Notes: generated by a model not told the origin, from the sequence alone. Shown: positions 34,486 through 45,621, counted from the stretch's first letter. The stretch: DNA of 64,000 bases from Hysterium pulicare CBS 123377 (GCA_000467715.1 AJFK01000443.1:1-64000); one strand, 5' to 3'. Numbers and translations: made by a program.

Positions 34486-35138
34486 TGATGCGATGGAAAT
34501 AAGCTTTCAGCAGCGAATCTCTTACCATGAGGAGTATGGGTTTTGAGACTCTCCTGAAAGCGATTGAAAGGCATTTACTTGAAAATCATGGGTGGCGAAG
34601 CGTTACTTTTGGTGGGATCATTAGATGACTGGTTCGATATTGCCATGTTTGTGTGTACACAGTGCTTGGTAGTCAACGTGAATTTTCAGTAGCGACCTGC
34701 AGTAAGGTATATTTCACAAGATAGCAGCCGCTGTCTCAATGTTTCAGAATCAAAATTCAAAGTAACCCTCCTCTTTTATTAAGTTCAGGTTAAAGGAAGT
34801 TAGCGGCGCCAGGTTCGCTGTCAGCAAGAAGTATGGTAACCTGCTTTTACATTTCTCAAATCATCCCTATTCGAGTTTGCCGGTGCCATAGTCAAAACTT
34901 TGAACGAAGGCTTCTTTTCTACCAGGCTTTCTTTCAAGAGAGTCAAGTTCAAAAAAAACTTCGAAATCACGTGCTGAACACCGTACATCTACCGCTGAGC
35001 TGCCAATCATTCACTACGGCCCACCTTCACCTAATCCCTTGGTAAAAAAAAATCGACCATTCCCGGCCGAATCGTGTTCTTTCCTGACAACCACTTCTAC
35101 CGCAACTCATTTCGAAGGAAACTTCATCTCAACCCGCA
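34486..35138. other. Spacer with promoter of paralog 3
   Basis: No gene. An ATCACGTGCTG E-box-like site near 34968 lies about 170 bp before the ATG of paralog 3. A poly-A run of nine lies at about 35045. Confidence 0.45.
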
Positions 35139-35995
35139 ATGGTTAACACAAGCGACGACATCGCACGGCTCAGCCGCGAATACCGTGCTCTCATTAAAGC
35201 ACAACACGAGATCACTTCTAATGTAGAGCTGGACCTACCTATGCTCCAGCTTTTGCAAACCATGAGTTCTCAACAAACGGTAAGCGTGATGGAGGAGAGG
35301 TTTAAAGTCATTCAAGCTGATAATAACTAGGCGAAGTCTGAGGAACTGCAACGCCTGTTGGGTTCTCAGTCTGGAGGAGAAATAGCCACAGGCACCGAGC
35401 ATGTTCGAGCAAATAATATTATGGGAAAGATGGCTGACCTCAATTTGGATGGCAACGACGTTGCCCAGGAGCGGGATGCTGGCTCTGTAAGTTCATACCC
35501 TCCATTTCAATTACATTCTAGAATAGTTAAGAAGCCCAATAAGCTTGTTTGAACTTCGTTTCATCATTTAAACTGACAGAGACTTGTGTGTAGGTCAAAT
35601 GTTCTCAGAATCAGTTGAGCGATAACACTCCGAGAACCGACCCTGCAGAGAATTCGGGCCAAATGGTCCAGCATAAGGTGTTTGAAACTGATTACACAAG
35701 CTATCACGTCCATCCTAGGTATCCCAATCTTGTCAAAGAGCCGCACCATACTTTTTGGACCGAGCTCGCATGCCCTTGGTGTCGTGGTAATGGCGTCTCG
35801 CCGCGCCCTGGATTCAACCGCTTCTTTAGACTCAAAGAATTGCAGGCTCATCTCCTTAAGGACCACGGTGTACATGAGTATGCCAACTATACGGTCACAT
35901 TATGTGCTTCGAATCGGTGGACGGATGAGGAGCTGGAAGAGGATGCCCCCGCATTCAAGGCATGCGAAGCGTTTCCCTTTCATTCCAAGACTTGA
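35139..35995 (+). CDS. CxxC/HxxxxH-family paralog 3
   Basis: Three exons, all phase 0: 35139-35279, 35331-35486, 35594-35995, giving 232 aa. Exon 1 has exactly the length of paralog 2 exon 1 (141 bp) and exon 2 exactly that of paralog 1 exon 2 (156 bp), so the three genes arose by tandem duplication. Exon 1 is helical (DDIARLSREYRALIKAQHEI). The C-terminal module is complete: YHVHPRYPNLVKEPHHTFW, ELACPWCRGN, FFRLKELQAHLLKDHGVHEY and CASNRWTDEELEEDAPAF. Function unknown; a zinc-binding module is inferred from the C-x2-C and H-x4-H pairs. No signal peptide or membrane segment. Confidence 0.77.
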
Positions 35996-36633
35996 ACTCG
36001 GCACACTAGGATAGATCCATTCGATTGACTTTGGGCGCTCCTATGGGTGGGTGGTCTAATCCCTTTTGGAGGTTCTATACTGCGTATGTTCTTAAACTCG
36101 CCATCAATTCAATTACACTTAATCGGCTCCAAGCTCTCTCTACATGTCCAAAGTTATACTGGCAAGCTTTTAGGAGGGTGTTCAGTTGTCTCGTTGTTTC
36201 ATTTATCTAAGCATACATACGTCTTTTGTAAGACGATCGTATGAAACAAACCTTTGGTAGAGCATGCAATGCAGGATTTGATTGAGATACGGCATGACAA
36301 TAAGTACATGATCATGCCTGGTACTGATAATGAGTGTGAAGAGATGAGCGGGAAAAGCTTTTATATCTCCCCCTTAATCTCACGTGGACGCGGGGATTCG
36401 CACGAGTCATGTCGCGATATTTGCTTTTTGGCCGTGCACGATTCCGCATTTAGCTCCCAATTGCATGGAATATAACCTCAACGACCACAACCAAGTCTAT
36501 AGCTTATTTGCAAATAAGCTTTTCAAAGTAAGTACTTCAATTGACCCTATAGCACATGAACTGCTACGAAAGCCTTGATTAAAAATTGACGCCTGTAAGT
36601 TTTCGCATCGATCATTTCCCCCAATCTCCGAAC
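35996..36633. other. Spacer before the MYND gene
   Basis: No supportable gene; short open frames only. Confidence 0.45.
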
Positions 36634-37629
36634 ATGGCAATCCCGGCTTCGACGCTCATCCGTGGCTGCGCGGTATGCGGCAAAAAGGACAACCTCAGTC
36701 GCTGTGCTGCTTGCAAAGTTGTGCACTACTGCGGCAGAGATCATCAGGCCGCTGATCGGCCAGCTCACCACAAGGCCTGCAAGAAAGTCAAGACGTGGAA
36801 GGAGAAGCTCGACCAAGAAGAGGAGAGACAGCAGCGTGGACCCCCCACCCATACACCCTTACCCGCAGACATGATCGAGAGTGTGGAGAGAGGAGCTTAT
36901 ATGCATGCCAAGTCTGGCTACTTGAAGTCCCTCCTCGCGATCAACACCTCCAACGCTGTTCAAAATGCACTAGATGTCGCCATAGAATCCGTTCCAATTT
37001 ATCGCGATGATAATCTTGGTATGCGACAGATCACACCTGCTTTGTTTCTACGATTGGGTCGAGACCAGGAGGCCTATGATTTCATCAAGTGGTGGGACAC
37101 GGTGGGGTGGCGTGATTACGACTGGGAAAATATGACGCGCCCTTACCTCGACCTCAAAGATGCTGATATCTTCGAGCCTTGTGATCTTTGGACGAGCAGA
37201 TTCTCCGGCATCTTGTCTTCATCTGTTGCAATCGCCTTGATTAAGATCCGACTGCTCATCGATCTGCGAGCGCTACAGAACTCAATTGTTGTCGCAAATA
37301 GGGTTCCGCAGGAAATCTTGGATACCATTCGCGAACATCTTGTCTCTAATGGTGCTAGAAGGAAGGGCATCATGGATCGCAAAGAGCATGGTCTATCCAT
37401 TTCGCGGCTGGAATACCAGGTGGACCAGATGCTTGAAGCAGTCAACCGCCAGAATAAGCACTTTTGGCCTGCGCTCCTTGAACCGAGAGATAGCTCGACG
37501 GCGTGGTTCGAAGAATACCCTACCGGCTCCGAAGAGGAAATGCAACTGATATTGCAATACAATTACAGATCCTGGGTCGAAACACCTGGAGCTATCGATT
37601 TCGTCAAACGAAAGATGGCTTCTTCGTGA
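36634..37629 (+). CDS. MYND zinc-finger protein
   Basis: Intact single-exon 331-aa protein starting MAIPASTLIRGCAVCGKKDN. The MYND finger occupies about residues 12-50: CAVC, then CAACKVVHYC, then HHKAC, giving the seven cysteines and one histidine that hold two zinc ions. A basic, charged linker (KKVKTWKEKLDQEEERQQ) follows. The rest is a helical region seen in many fungal MYND proteins (LKSLLAINTSNAVQNALDVA, LFLRLGRDQEAYDFIKWW, and RSWVETPGAIDFVKRK at the end). MYND fingers bind proline-rich peptides, so a protein-interaction role is likely; the target is unknown. The gene lies directly upstream of a decayed relative. The start is the ATG that gives the family's usual short N-terminus. Confidence 0.85.
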   Translation: MAIPASTLIRGCAVCGKKDNLSRCAACKVVHYCGRDHQAADRPAHHKACKKVKTWKEKLDQEEERQQRGPPTHTPLPADMIESVERGAYMHAKSGYLKSLLAINTSNAVQNALDVAIESVPIYRDDNLGMRQITPALFLRLGRDQEAYDFIKWWDTVGWRDYDWENMTRPYLDLKDADIFEPCDLWTSRFSGILSSSVAIALIKIRLLIDLRALQNSIVVANRVPQEILDTIREHLVSNGARRKGIMDRKEHGLSISRLEYQVDQMLEAVNRQNKHFWPALLEPRDSSTAWFEEYPTGSEEEMQLILQYNYRSWVETPGAIDFVKRKMASS

Positions 37630-38241
37630 GACGTTTCCTGGAGCTGATCATGCGTAGAATATTTCCTTCTCAAAGTTATGGCAGGTCTGACGTATGCTAA
37701 ATTTAAAATGTTCAACCCATTCAAGGTGATTTTTTCCCTTCTTAAGCACGTGATCCCGTGTTTTGTTTGGATTCCAAGGTTTGCATTCCCCGCGCAAGAA
37801 CAAAACGGTCGAGCGATCTTTTAGGGACATAATTCGGAAACTAAAGCTTAAACCGTTTCCTTCTCTCTCAAGTCTAGACAAACTTTATAGACTACCTATT
37901 AGGTGGTTATATAACCGCCTATTCCGTTTCAAAGCCCTTCGCTAATTCCAATCATCTACGCGGATTGTCGATAACAAACAATATTGAGGTAGGTATTGTC
38001 GTGAAGACATCGCTAGCAAGCTCGCCAACCCCTCGACCAACTGAATATGGATGCCCGCCATTTCAAAGAGCAATGTTACCAGACCCAGCTCGACTACGCC
38101 TTGCAAGAATACGAAGTACGCCAAGAATATCGATAAAGTAGGCAAATGAGCAGGCCTCCGCCCTCATTACTCTAGCGCTCCTTAAACCATATAGTATGAC
38201 GCGCGTTAAATCGTGCAGCCTTATCGGAAACAACTCAAAAT
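37630..38241. other. Spacer between the two MYND-family genes
   Basis: No supportable gene. A CACGTGATC site lies near 37747. Confidence 0.45.
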
Positions 38242-39382
38242 ATGAACCATCCGGTTCAGCCAATCACGAACAGTAGAACTCACTCCCTCATACACGGCTG
38301 CCATATTTGCCATCAAAAGAATGAGCTCATACGATGCGATGGATGTAGGGCGGTTGAGTACTGTGGACGTTACCGCCAAGAAACCAATCAGCCTTTCCAC
38401 AAAGCCATCTGCAATATACTCAAGGAGCGTTGGGAATATGAAGAGACTATATTTCACAACATCATCGATTTGTTCCCTCGGGAGGGAAGGCTTACATACA
38501 TTACAGCTCGTTTCGGCCTTGCCGAGGCACTGCTCAGGGTCAACACCGTCATCGCCGTCCAAGCAGCTTTGGATCAGGTGCTAGAAATTCTCTTGTTATC
38601 GGTAGATAGCTTCACCAGCACTGTAGACATTCTTCCAGTTTTATATCTGCGGATGAGTAGAGAGCTAGAATGTCATGGATCCGCCAAGAACTGTGTGGCC
38701 AAACCAGAGCTTATGAGAGAATTCAAAGGACGGCAAGAGCTATGCACCATATGCTGGATGACCTGAGAGTCCAATCTATGAAAGACCAGGCTATCGGACT
38801 TCCTATGAAGCAACCTTCCCCCAACACCGTTGTCTTTAAAACGATGATCCTGGCGCAGCTTGGAGTGTTGCGAGACGGAACAGTACTGATTACCCCTACA
38901 GAGAACGCAGACACATTCGCACTCGAAGAGCCGGCAGGACTTTGGCAATCCGGAGTTAGCCCAAACCTCTCCCACATGATCACCATCAAATTGCTCAAGA
39001 CTAAACTTCGCACTGACCTAAGAACTCTGCAGCACTCGAATTTAATCGGCCATAGGGTCTCGCGCGAGCTTCTTGACAGAGTCCCCAACTTCTGTGTCGA
39101 TTCTTTGATACTCAAACGCCACAGGAAAACATGGACTGCGAAGACCCAACGCTCAACATCGAAAAACTTGGTAGGCAAGTGGAACAACTCTACAAGGCTG
39201 TCGATAAACACAATAAAGATATCTGGCGCGCACTTTTGGATCCACGCGACTATCTGACGGAACGGCGAAACTTGAAGATCAGAGAGAAGACCCAGGTGCA
39301 GCTTCTCTTCGAATACCACTATGATGCTTGGTTGGAAACGCCAGGAGCCCTCGGAATCTTAAAGTCTCTACAACTGAAGTAG
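38242..39382 (+). pseudogene. Decayed MYND zinc-finger paralog
   Basis: The N-terminal part (38242 to about 38690) reads MNHPVQPITNSRTHSLIHGC and carries a full MYND finger, CHICHQKNELIRCDGCRAVE with the following CGR and HKAIC, then ALLRVNTVIAVQAALDQVLE and LYLRMSREL, parallel to the intact gene upstream. The sequence then continues in a second frame (about 38700-39120, with LKTKLRTDLRTLQHSNLIGH) and a third (39131-39382, with LGRQVEQLYKAVDKHNKDIW and YDAWLETPGALGILKSLQ). I see no convincing introns at the joins, so at least two frame changes have broken the gene. A truncated MYND protein of about 170 residues could still be made. Identity as a paralog is firm; loss of full function is likely. 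Confidence 0.75.
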
Positions 39383-40066
39383 AATAGTCCTTCAAGAAGG
39401 CACCTTTTAGACAGCTAGGAAGCTATCTGCTATGTACGAGAGCTTAAGAAGTGAGATTAAAGGCCGTGGGAGATGAGTGTGCTTAGTCCCATGGAGATTG
39501 AAGCCACGGACGGAGCCATTCGAGCTCTGTGTCAGGTCTCAAATGGATTCTGATTCGGTGGGGCGCTCCTTTGATATACTGAGCGTAGGTCTGAGTGAGT
39601 TATGGCGGCAAGGAGAAAGTGTTAGACGGGACGATATGGATGGACTTAAATCATCATCACCGGGTCGACTTAGAGGCATTTCCATGACATCGCCAAATCT
39701 AAATTGCAGTATGCATTAATCATAGGATTGATCGGAATGAACTATTTGGTATTTATGCGCTGATTGCATTCTCTCTTCTTAAAGAGTCCCGAATACGTTA
39801 GAGAGATGACATGGAATACGGCCAGAGGTTGAACATATGGGGAGTATGCTGTAACTTTTTGGGCATGTCCTAAAATTTCCATTAGTTCCCTCAGTCAAGA
39901 TTTAAGGCTAAGTAGAGAGTGCATACTACTGTGCCATATGTCGTGCGGCCTCCAAGTCCCCTCACACTCCAGTATCCATCTTCACATTCTAAGTTTCATC
40001 CATCTTCCTGGGTATATGACTCCGTCACCTGTTTCGTGATTCATCGCCGAAGTGCACTCTCACCCA
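39383..40066. other. Intergenic, no gene seen
   Basis: Downstream of two convergent genes. No coding frame or repeat I can support. Confidence 0.45.
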
Positions 40067-40344
40067 TCACCGATGTTTAGACCCAAGTTCCTCTCGATCC
40101 ACAACCCTAATTTTTGGAATGACTCTCTCCAACTCCTCTTTATCTTTCTCCGTCGGTGTCAATCCGAATTTCTCCTCTGCTTTATCCGAGAGAAATATCC
40201 CTAAGCCAGCGTAGCCCATGATGCCAACTCCGATTAATACGCGGGTTCGAGGGGTGATGTTGCGGTACCATCTGGGCAATTGAGGTTAGAAATGTGTTAT
40301 TATATTATTATAAAGTAGTTGATTACTTACTGCCACAAGGACAT
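40067..40344 (-). CDS. Small single-pass membrane protein, 72 aa
   Basis: Two exons: 40344-40331 (only 14 bp, ATG plus three codons and two bases) and 40271-40067. They join to MSLWQWYRNITPRTRVLIGV and so on. Residues about 14-32 form one hydrophobic segment (TRVLIGVGIMGYAGLGIFL), followed by a charged tail with EEKFGLTPTEKDKEELERVI. The tiny first exon and the conserved-looking N-terminus resemble small fungal mitochondrial inner-membrane proteins, but I cannot name the family. The splice (GTAAGT ... CCCAG) is clean and required to reach an ATG. It diverges from the GH47 gene with a spacer of about 390 bp. Confidence 0.75.
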
Positions 40345-40736
40345 GTCGGACGCTCTCCGCTGAAGATATTGGGGGCGGAGGTGCAAGCGGAGGTTGGAAG
40401 AAAGTTCGCAGCTCGCTTGACGGCTCATGCCGAGAATGACATGTATGGCATAGTGTCCTTCAATTACACTTACTCCACTACCTTTGTCTATCAACGGTCC
40501 GAACGGACTAGAATCTGAAATCACTCTTCGAGAAGTACGCAGTAGCTTCGGTTCTCTTCTCGCGTAACTCGGTCTTTCTTTAATATACGATAATGCCCAG
40601 ATAGCGATCTGCCGACACCCCTCGCGGTATTGCCACTTCCATTCATTAAGAACTCGATGCTCACGATATTACTGCTACTATTAAGAGGCCAATTCCAGTG
40701 AATTTGGCGCTCTACACCCTCCCAATCCCCTTCATT
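40345..40736. promoter_or_regulatory. Shared intergenic promoter region of the 72-aa gene and GH47
   Basis: A 392-bp spacer between divergent genes, so it should contain both start regions. No specific factor site stands out. Confidence 0.5.
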
Positions 40737-42446
40737 ATGCCTCGCTTTGGCCGAAAAGCAACCTCCAGTTTCCGGCGCAACCCCGAATCCTCTTTCAAGC
40801 TCCTCGCTGCATTCCTGGTCATAACCATCTTCCTCATAATCAAAGAATTCCACAACATTACCTATCATCCTTCACCGAAACGTACCTCCGGCGCTCGAAT
40901 ACAAATCTCGGACTGGAAAAATGGCACCGGTGCTGCGGATAAAGTCAAGGCGGACAAGGTCCGCGCAGGCATGAAGTACATGTTCTGGAAATATCGGGAG
41001 AATGCGTGGGGATACGATGATATCAAACCGGTGTCTGGTGGATATCGAAATAGTCGGAATGGGTGGGGAGCTTTCATAGTCGATGCGTCCACAACACTGG
41101 CTCTCATGGGTCTATGGGACGAATTGAAGCTTTCGATCGCACATATCGTCAAGATTGACTTCACCACCTCCGAAACCCTAGTTGACCCTTTCGAAACCAC
41201 AATTCGATATCTAGGCGCACTTGTTTCCCTCATCGATCTTGCAGATGCTGGCATCATCCCCGACAGCATCATCGACGACAAAACACGCGACACCCTACTC
41301 CGCCAAGCCGTATCCCTTGCCAATTCCCTCGCACCAGCTTACGATACACCCACCGGCCTTCCATGGCCGCGAGTAAACATATCTACTATGCGCGGAGCCC
41401 CCGATCCCCCAAGACCATGGTCTGACAGACCCACATTCAAGAACCCAGTCTCTGGCCTTGCCCGAGCAGGATCCAATATCCTCGAAAACCGCGTCTTAAC
41501 CCGTCTAACGGGTGATCCCATATACGCTGTAAACGCGACTAAATCATGGGCACCTTTAGTTTGGAATCCATACAAAACACAATGGCCCGGGTTAGTAGAC
41601 ATGCCCATCGACATTATGACTGGAGAACCCGTCGCGCGTCGAAAATCCTGGGACGCAAGCCACGACTCTTACTACGAATACCTAATCAAAATGGCGCTTC
41701 TGTCACCTCCCAATGATCCCTACATCTCAACCTACAAAGAGCGCTTCCAATCCGCCGCCTACACCCTCCGCACGCACCTCTCCTCCCGCTCCGCCCCCGC
41801 AAAGTACCACTACACGCAACACCACTTCATCGGCACGCAAAACGGCCCCTGGTACGAAAACCAACAATCCCACCTCGCCTGCTTCGCCCCCGCAACCCTC
41901 CTCCTAGGCGCAAAACACCTCTCGCAACCCTACCTCCTCACCTTCGCCCAGAGCCTCCTCGAGGGATGCCGACACGTCTACCACTCCTCGCCCACGAAAC
42001 TCGGTCCGGAGGTCTGGTCCTGGATCCCGAAATTCGGCTACGACGACCCGGTCTACAAACCCCAGACCCCGCGGCAAAAAACCGAGTACGAGGAAACGGG
42101 CGTCTGGATGGTCGATCGTACATACCGTCTCCGACCCGAATACGTCGAGTCGCTTTTCTACGCTTTCCGCGTTACGGGTGAACCCAGATATCGCGAGTGG
42201 GCGTGGGAGGTGTGGTTAGCGCTCGATCGAGAGTGCAGGACGAGTTTCGGGTTTGCGGGGTTGAGGGATGTGGGTGGGGAGGGGGGCATGGATGGGAATG
42301 GCGAGTTTTGGATTGATGAGCAGGAGAGTTTTTTTGGGGCCGAGACGTTGAAGTATCTTTGGTTGGTGTTTCAGAATCCGCGGGTTGCGAGTTTGGATTC
42401 TTGGGTTTTTAGTACTGAGGGGCATTTGTTTAGGATGATTAGGTGA
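40737..42446 (+). CDS. Glycoside hydrolase family 47, class I alpha-1,2-mannosidase-like
   Basis: Single-exon 569-aa type II membrane protein: short basic cytoplasmic tail, membrane anchor at about residues 21-35 (KLLAAFLVITIFLII), then a lumenal GH47 domain. Landmarks in order: VRAGMKYMFWKYRENAWGYD, GWGAFIVDASTTLALMGLWD, FETTIRYLGAL, SWDASHDSYYEYLIKMALL, YRLRPEYVESLFYAFRVTG, DEQESFFGAETLKYLWLVF and a terminal TEGHLF that matches the calcium-binding turn. These enzymes trim alpha-1,2-mannose from N-glycans in the ER/Golgi; ER-degradation members also belong here. The HDSYYEYL form and TEGHLF differ a little from the commonest trimming enzymes, so subfamily is uncertain. The start is the first ATG giving the basic tail. 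GC content rises in the second half. Confidence 0.92.
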   Translation: MPRFGRKATSSFRRNPESSFKLLAAFLVITIFLIIKEFHNITYHPSPKRTSGARIQISDWKNGTGAADKVKADKVRAGMKYMFWKYRENAWGYDDIKPVSGGYRNSRNGWGAFIVDASTTLALMGLWDELKLSIAHIVKIDFTTSETLVDPFETTIRYLGALVSLIDLADAGIIPDSIIDDKTRDTLLRQAVSLANSLAPAYDTPTGLPWPRVNISTMRGAPDPPRPWSDRPTFKNPVSGLARAGSNILENRVLTRLTGDPIYAVNATKSWAPLVWNPYKTQWPGLVDMPIDIMTGEPVARRKSWDASHDSYYEYLIKMALLSPPNDPYISTYKERFQSAAYTLRTHLSSRSAPAKYHYTQHHFIGTQNGPWYENQQSHLACFAPATLLLGAKHLSQPYLLTFAQSLLEGCRHVYHSSPTKLGPEVWSWIPKFGYDDPVYKPQTPRQKTEYEETGVWMVDRTYRLRPEYVESLFYAFRVTGEPRYREWAWEVWLALDRECRTSFGFAGLRDVGGEGGMDGNGEFWIDEQESFFGAETLKYLWLVFQNPRVASLDSWVFSTEGHLFRMIR

Positions 42447-42638
42447 GGGGCATTGGGGATGAGGATGCTTCTATGGTTGTTTTCATCTTGGATGCGGGTT
42501 CTGAGGTACTGCGGGCATTGATCATGTATGTATGATGATGGGAGTTGGGTGTTCAGGCTGTATTATACCCTAGTAGTATTACTATTCAAGCATTTCGCTT
42601 CATTGAAACTTCCACATTACCACGCCTACACCTGTCTC

Positions 42639-44201
42639 TCATCCATTTTCGGTCTTCTTCGCTTCTTGTCCCATCAGTCCATCAATACACTTCCACATCT
42701 CCTCACTAACCCTCCTCCCCTCCTCCCTCCACGCCTCCTCACATAGCCGTCCAAAACGATCCGGATGCCACCTCAAACGCTCCTGTCTTAGAAACTCATA
42801 ACTATACAGCCCGCTTCCGCGAAATAATCTCTCGACGTCATGTTGACAAGCCTTTAAGCCTGTAGGAGAGATTTTAAGGGGCATGCAAGCCGGGCGAGCA
42901 CAGCTTGTTAGTGGAACAGGGAGGTAGGGGAAGGTGCAGAGGAGGCGGCCGGAGCGGGGAGTCGGTGTACTTGGTTTTGAAAGGGTAGGAGGATTTCGCA
43001 CTTGGAGTTTCGGGGGCCCGCCGCGGGCAGAAAGGGCAGATGCAAAGAGCGTCGCTACTTCTGTAGACCAGCCTTCATATAATGCCTGGTCTGTCGCAGA
43101 CGGAGATGCTGGTGGGCGAGGCGGGGAGAATGGGGCTTTGCGTTTTGCACCGGAGCCGGTTGTATTGCCGTTTCCGTTTGTTTGAGAACGTGGTCGGGGT
43201 TTGGAGTGGGAGGATGATCGGGGTTTTGAGTTAGTCTTGGTTTGAGATCTGGGTTTCGGTTTAGAAAAGTAGCTATGTGCGAAGGTTTCGAGAGATGCCG
43301 CATTTTGGTCGGAGATGGAGCCGGCCCAGGTGCCATCGGTGCGAATGGCGATGAATTGGTCGGGTTTGGTGGGGTCGAGGGATATGTGCTGTGGAGTGTC
43401 AATGTATATCATCTAGATGGATTGATAATGATTCTAAAGAACGGAAGGGCGATATCGCTGGGAAACAAAAGAAAGTTTTTTTGAATGAAATTTAGGAGAT
43501 TGTGGATTCCCGAAACACGTACTGCTAAATCGCTCCAGTCGAAGCCATCTTCTTCCCAGTCATCCATAGTTTCGGATAGAACTGGCCACGACTTTGGAAT
43601 CCGGTACTCGACTTCCCCATACTCGGAAAGGACAAACCAAGCATCGTCGGCACCGATTGCAACCATACGAGGTGGACCGACTTTCCATCCTGCTGGAGTA
43701 AGCCAGTCCTGAATGACCTCTTCGAGAGATTCCGGGAGGTTCGACCAACGGAGTGAACTTCGATCCCAGGCGAAGAATCCGGAATTGGCACCAAAGACTA
43801 CGCGGACATGCTCGTCGCGAAGGAATCGACGTCTTTTGGCGTCGTAGAGGTAGCGTTTCAGGGACGATGGACATGCGTCTCCGTAGACTAGTCTGACTTA
43901 GAAGTGTGATGGGCATTGTAAGCATATGGTATGTTGAACACACCTATCTGATCATATCTATCTGCATCAACAAATGAAACGAACCATGATTCCTCGTCTG
44001 GACCAGCGGATATCCAATGAGGTTCTGATATTGTTCCAGAGAGTAGAAGACGCAAAAGAGTTGGAGGTGGCTTTCGACTACAAACAGAGTCAGATAACAA
44101 ACACGAGCTGAAGAAAGAAGTGCGTCTCACTGTCTTAGGCCTTCAAAAGAATTGAAGATATAACCATCACCTGAAACAAAAGAAAAGAATGAGGTGCTCA
44201 T
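42639..44201 (-). CDS. Unrecognised protein, paralog of the divergent neighbour, with DnaJ-like end
   Basis: Four exons: 44201-44131, 44077-43944, 43887-43523 and 43388-42639, joining in frame to 439 aa. I do not recognise a named family. The first 230 residues match the neighbouring + strand gene segment by segment: VYGDACPSSLKRYLYDAKRR, WSNLPESLEEVI, GPPRMVAIGADDAWFVLSE, LSETMDDW and HISLDPTKPDQFIAIRTDGT. Short beta-strand-like repeats with W and D suggest a propeller-like fold (inference). A serine/lysine/proline-rich linker follows (about residues 245-290). The C-terminus contains YEFLRQERLRWHPDRFGRL, the HPD-containing helix seen in J-domain-like fungal proteins, preceded by HDVERLF. This part is absent from the neighbour. 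Exon 1 has the same length (71 bp) and phase as in the paralog. Confidence 0.72.
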
Positions 44202-44629
44202 GCTCAAACGACAAGTTCGCTATTGGATGAAGAATTCGTTATGACGAATGCGCAGTGATGTCATAAGAAGATGGACATAGATGCATTATAGAAACTTGTG
44301 TTCAACATGTCGAAGTGAGTATGTTAGGAAGAGTGGAAGGGAAGGTGAATGAGAAGGAAAACAAAGCGTGGTCATATATCCAAACCAAATGACCGAGATG
44401 AAGAGAGTGGGTGGCAATGTGTAGAGGATTGCCGTGTTTCCCTGTTTGGACCCTGGAAGCACATCGGGCTTGGCACGTCGCAACCCATCGACTTTCAACC
44501 TCAACCCTCTCTTGTGCGACACAAACAACACCATCTTCTTCTTTCTCTCGAGCGATGTCCATCATTTCTTTCGAGTTTTTCCGGTACCGAGTGTCCTAGT
44601 TGGTTCTTCCTTATACGTTCGCCTTAGTT
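44202..44629. promoter_or_regulatory. Bidirectional promoter between divergent paralogs
   Basis: A 428-bp spacer from ATG to ATG between two head-to-head paralogs. It contains GTGATGTCATAAG near 44251, which resembles a CRE/bZIP site. No coding frame here has support. Pyrimidine-rich stretches toward the right end probably belong to the leader of the + strand gene. Confidence 0.5.
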
Positions 44630-45621
44630 ATGTGTGATTCAGCGTTTGCATTTGGCCAGCGAGGGAGTCATTTTTTCCAGTGCCCTTCAAAAAGATGCCA
44701 GTCAGTATCTGGGCTTAACACAACAGTATGGTATTACAACTTACGCGTCATAGAACTTCGCTTCCCGGGAAACTTGAGGCCTTGCTCGAGCACGACTCGA
44801 TGAGCCGAGTATGGCACGTGACGCTAGGAGCATCGAACAGTTTCATTGTCATATACCAAGCAAAAGACGGAAGAAACCGCATACGTAGGTACTTTCCACG
44901 TGTAATTTTGGTGTGATCATTGACAGTGCGCTCTGTAGTCAGCGATGGCATCCCATCTGCGCTCTCGGCTTTCCTTTATGAACGTGACAGCAAGGGCCGC
45001 GATCTTCGTGACATCCCAAATATTCGCGTCACCCTAGGGCCACACAACGACTCTTGGTATGCCACCGATGGAAAAGCTTGGCTTTGGATGAATCTCCCTG
45101 CTGAACTACGCACCGCCCTGGAATCGAGGATGAGAGAAAGGAGATGGATAGATCCACCGCGCATTGTTGGTCTTGGAGCTGACGATGATTATCTTCTCAT
45201 TACGGAAAATGATGCTGCAGTTTGGAGCCTGAGCAACTACCGGACTTTAAGTAAGATGCTTCACTTTTCAAAGACCCAGACCGAAGGGATAGCGTCTGTT
45301 CACGAAGTGGCCCTTCATCCGTACCGATTCCAGTGTTTCGTTGCGCAGTCAAAAAACGGCACGATGATTTTCGAAAACTTGCCACCACACTCCCAGAAAG
45401 ATATGGAATCAATGAGAATGGCTGTTAAAAGGGACACGGAGTGTGGGATTCAGCAAGAACGTCAACCTCAGAAGAAAGACAGACTCTCGCGTCAAGCCAC
45501 TTTACGTCGCGAATGGTCCAATCAGCAACACCAGATTCGCCGGGAGGCTTCGCAATACAAAATGCAGCTCAAGTTGACATTAAATATTTCTACTAGCTCG
45601 ATCGCAAGGTTGTTCGGATGA
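44630..45621 (+). CDS. Unrecognised protein, paralog of the gene at 42639-44201
   Basis: Three exons: 44630-44700, 44754-44884 and 44927-45621, giving 298 aa. Exon 1 is 71 bp and ends in phase 2, exactly as in the divergent neighbour, and exon 2 is 131 bp against 134 bp. Matching segments include SALSAFLYERDSKGRDLRD, WMNLPAELRTALE, DPPRIVGLGADDDYLLITE, LSKMLHF and VALHPYRFQCFVAQSKNGT. The tail is basic and coiled-coil-like (QQERQPQKKDRLSRQATLRR) and lacks the DnaJ-like end of the neighbour. The second intron as drawn is only 42 bp, short for this genome, so that border is less certain. Function unknown; no signal peptide or membrane segment. Confidence 0.7.
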
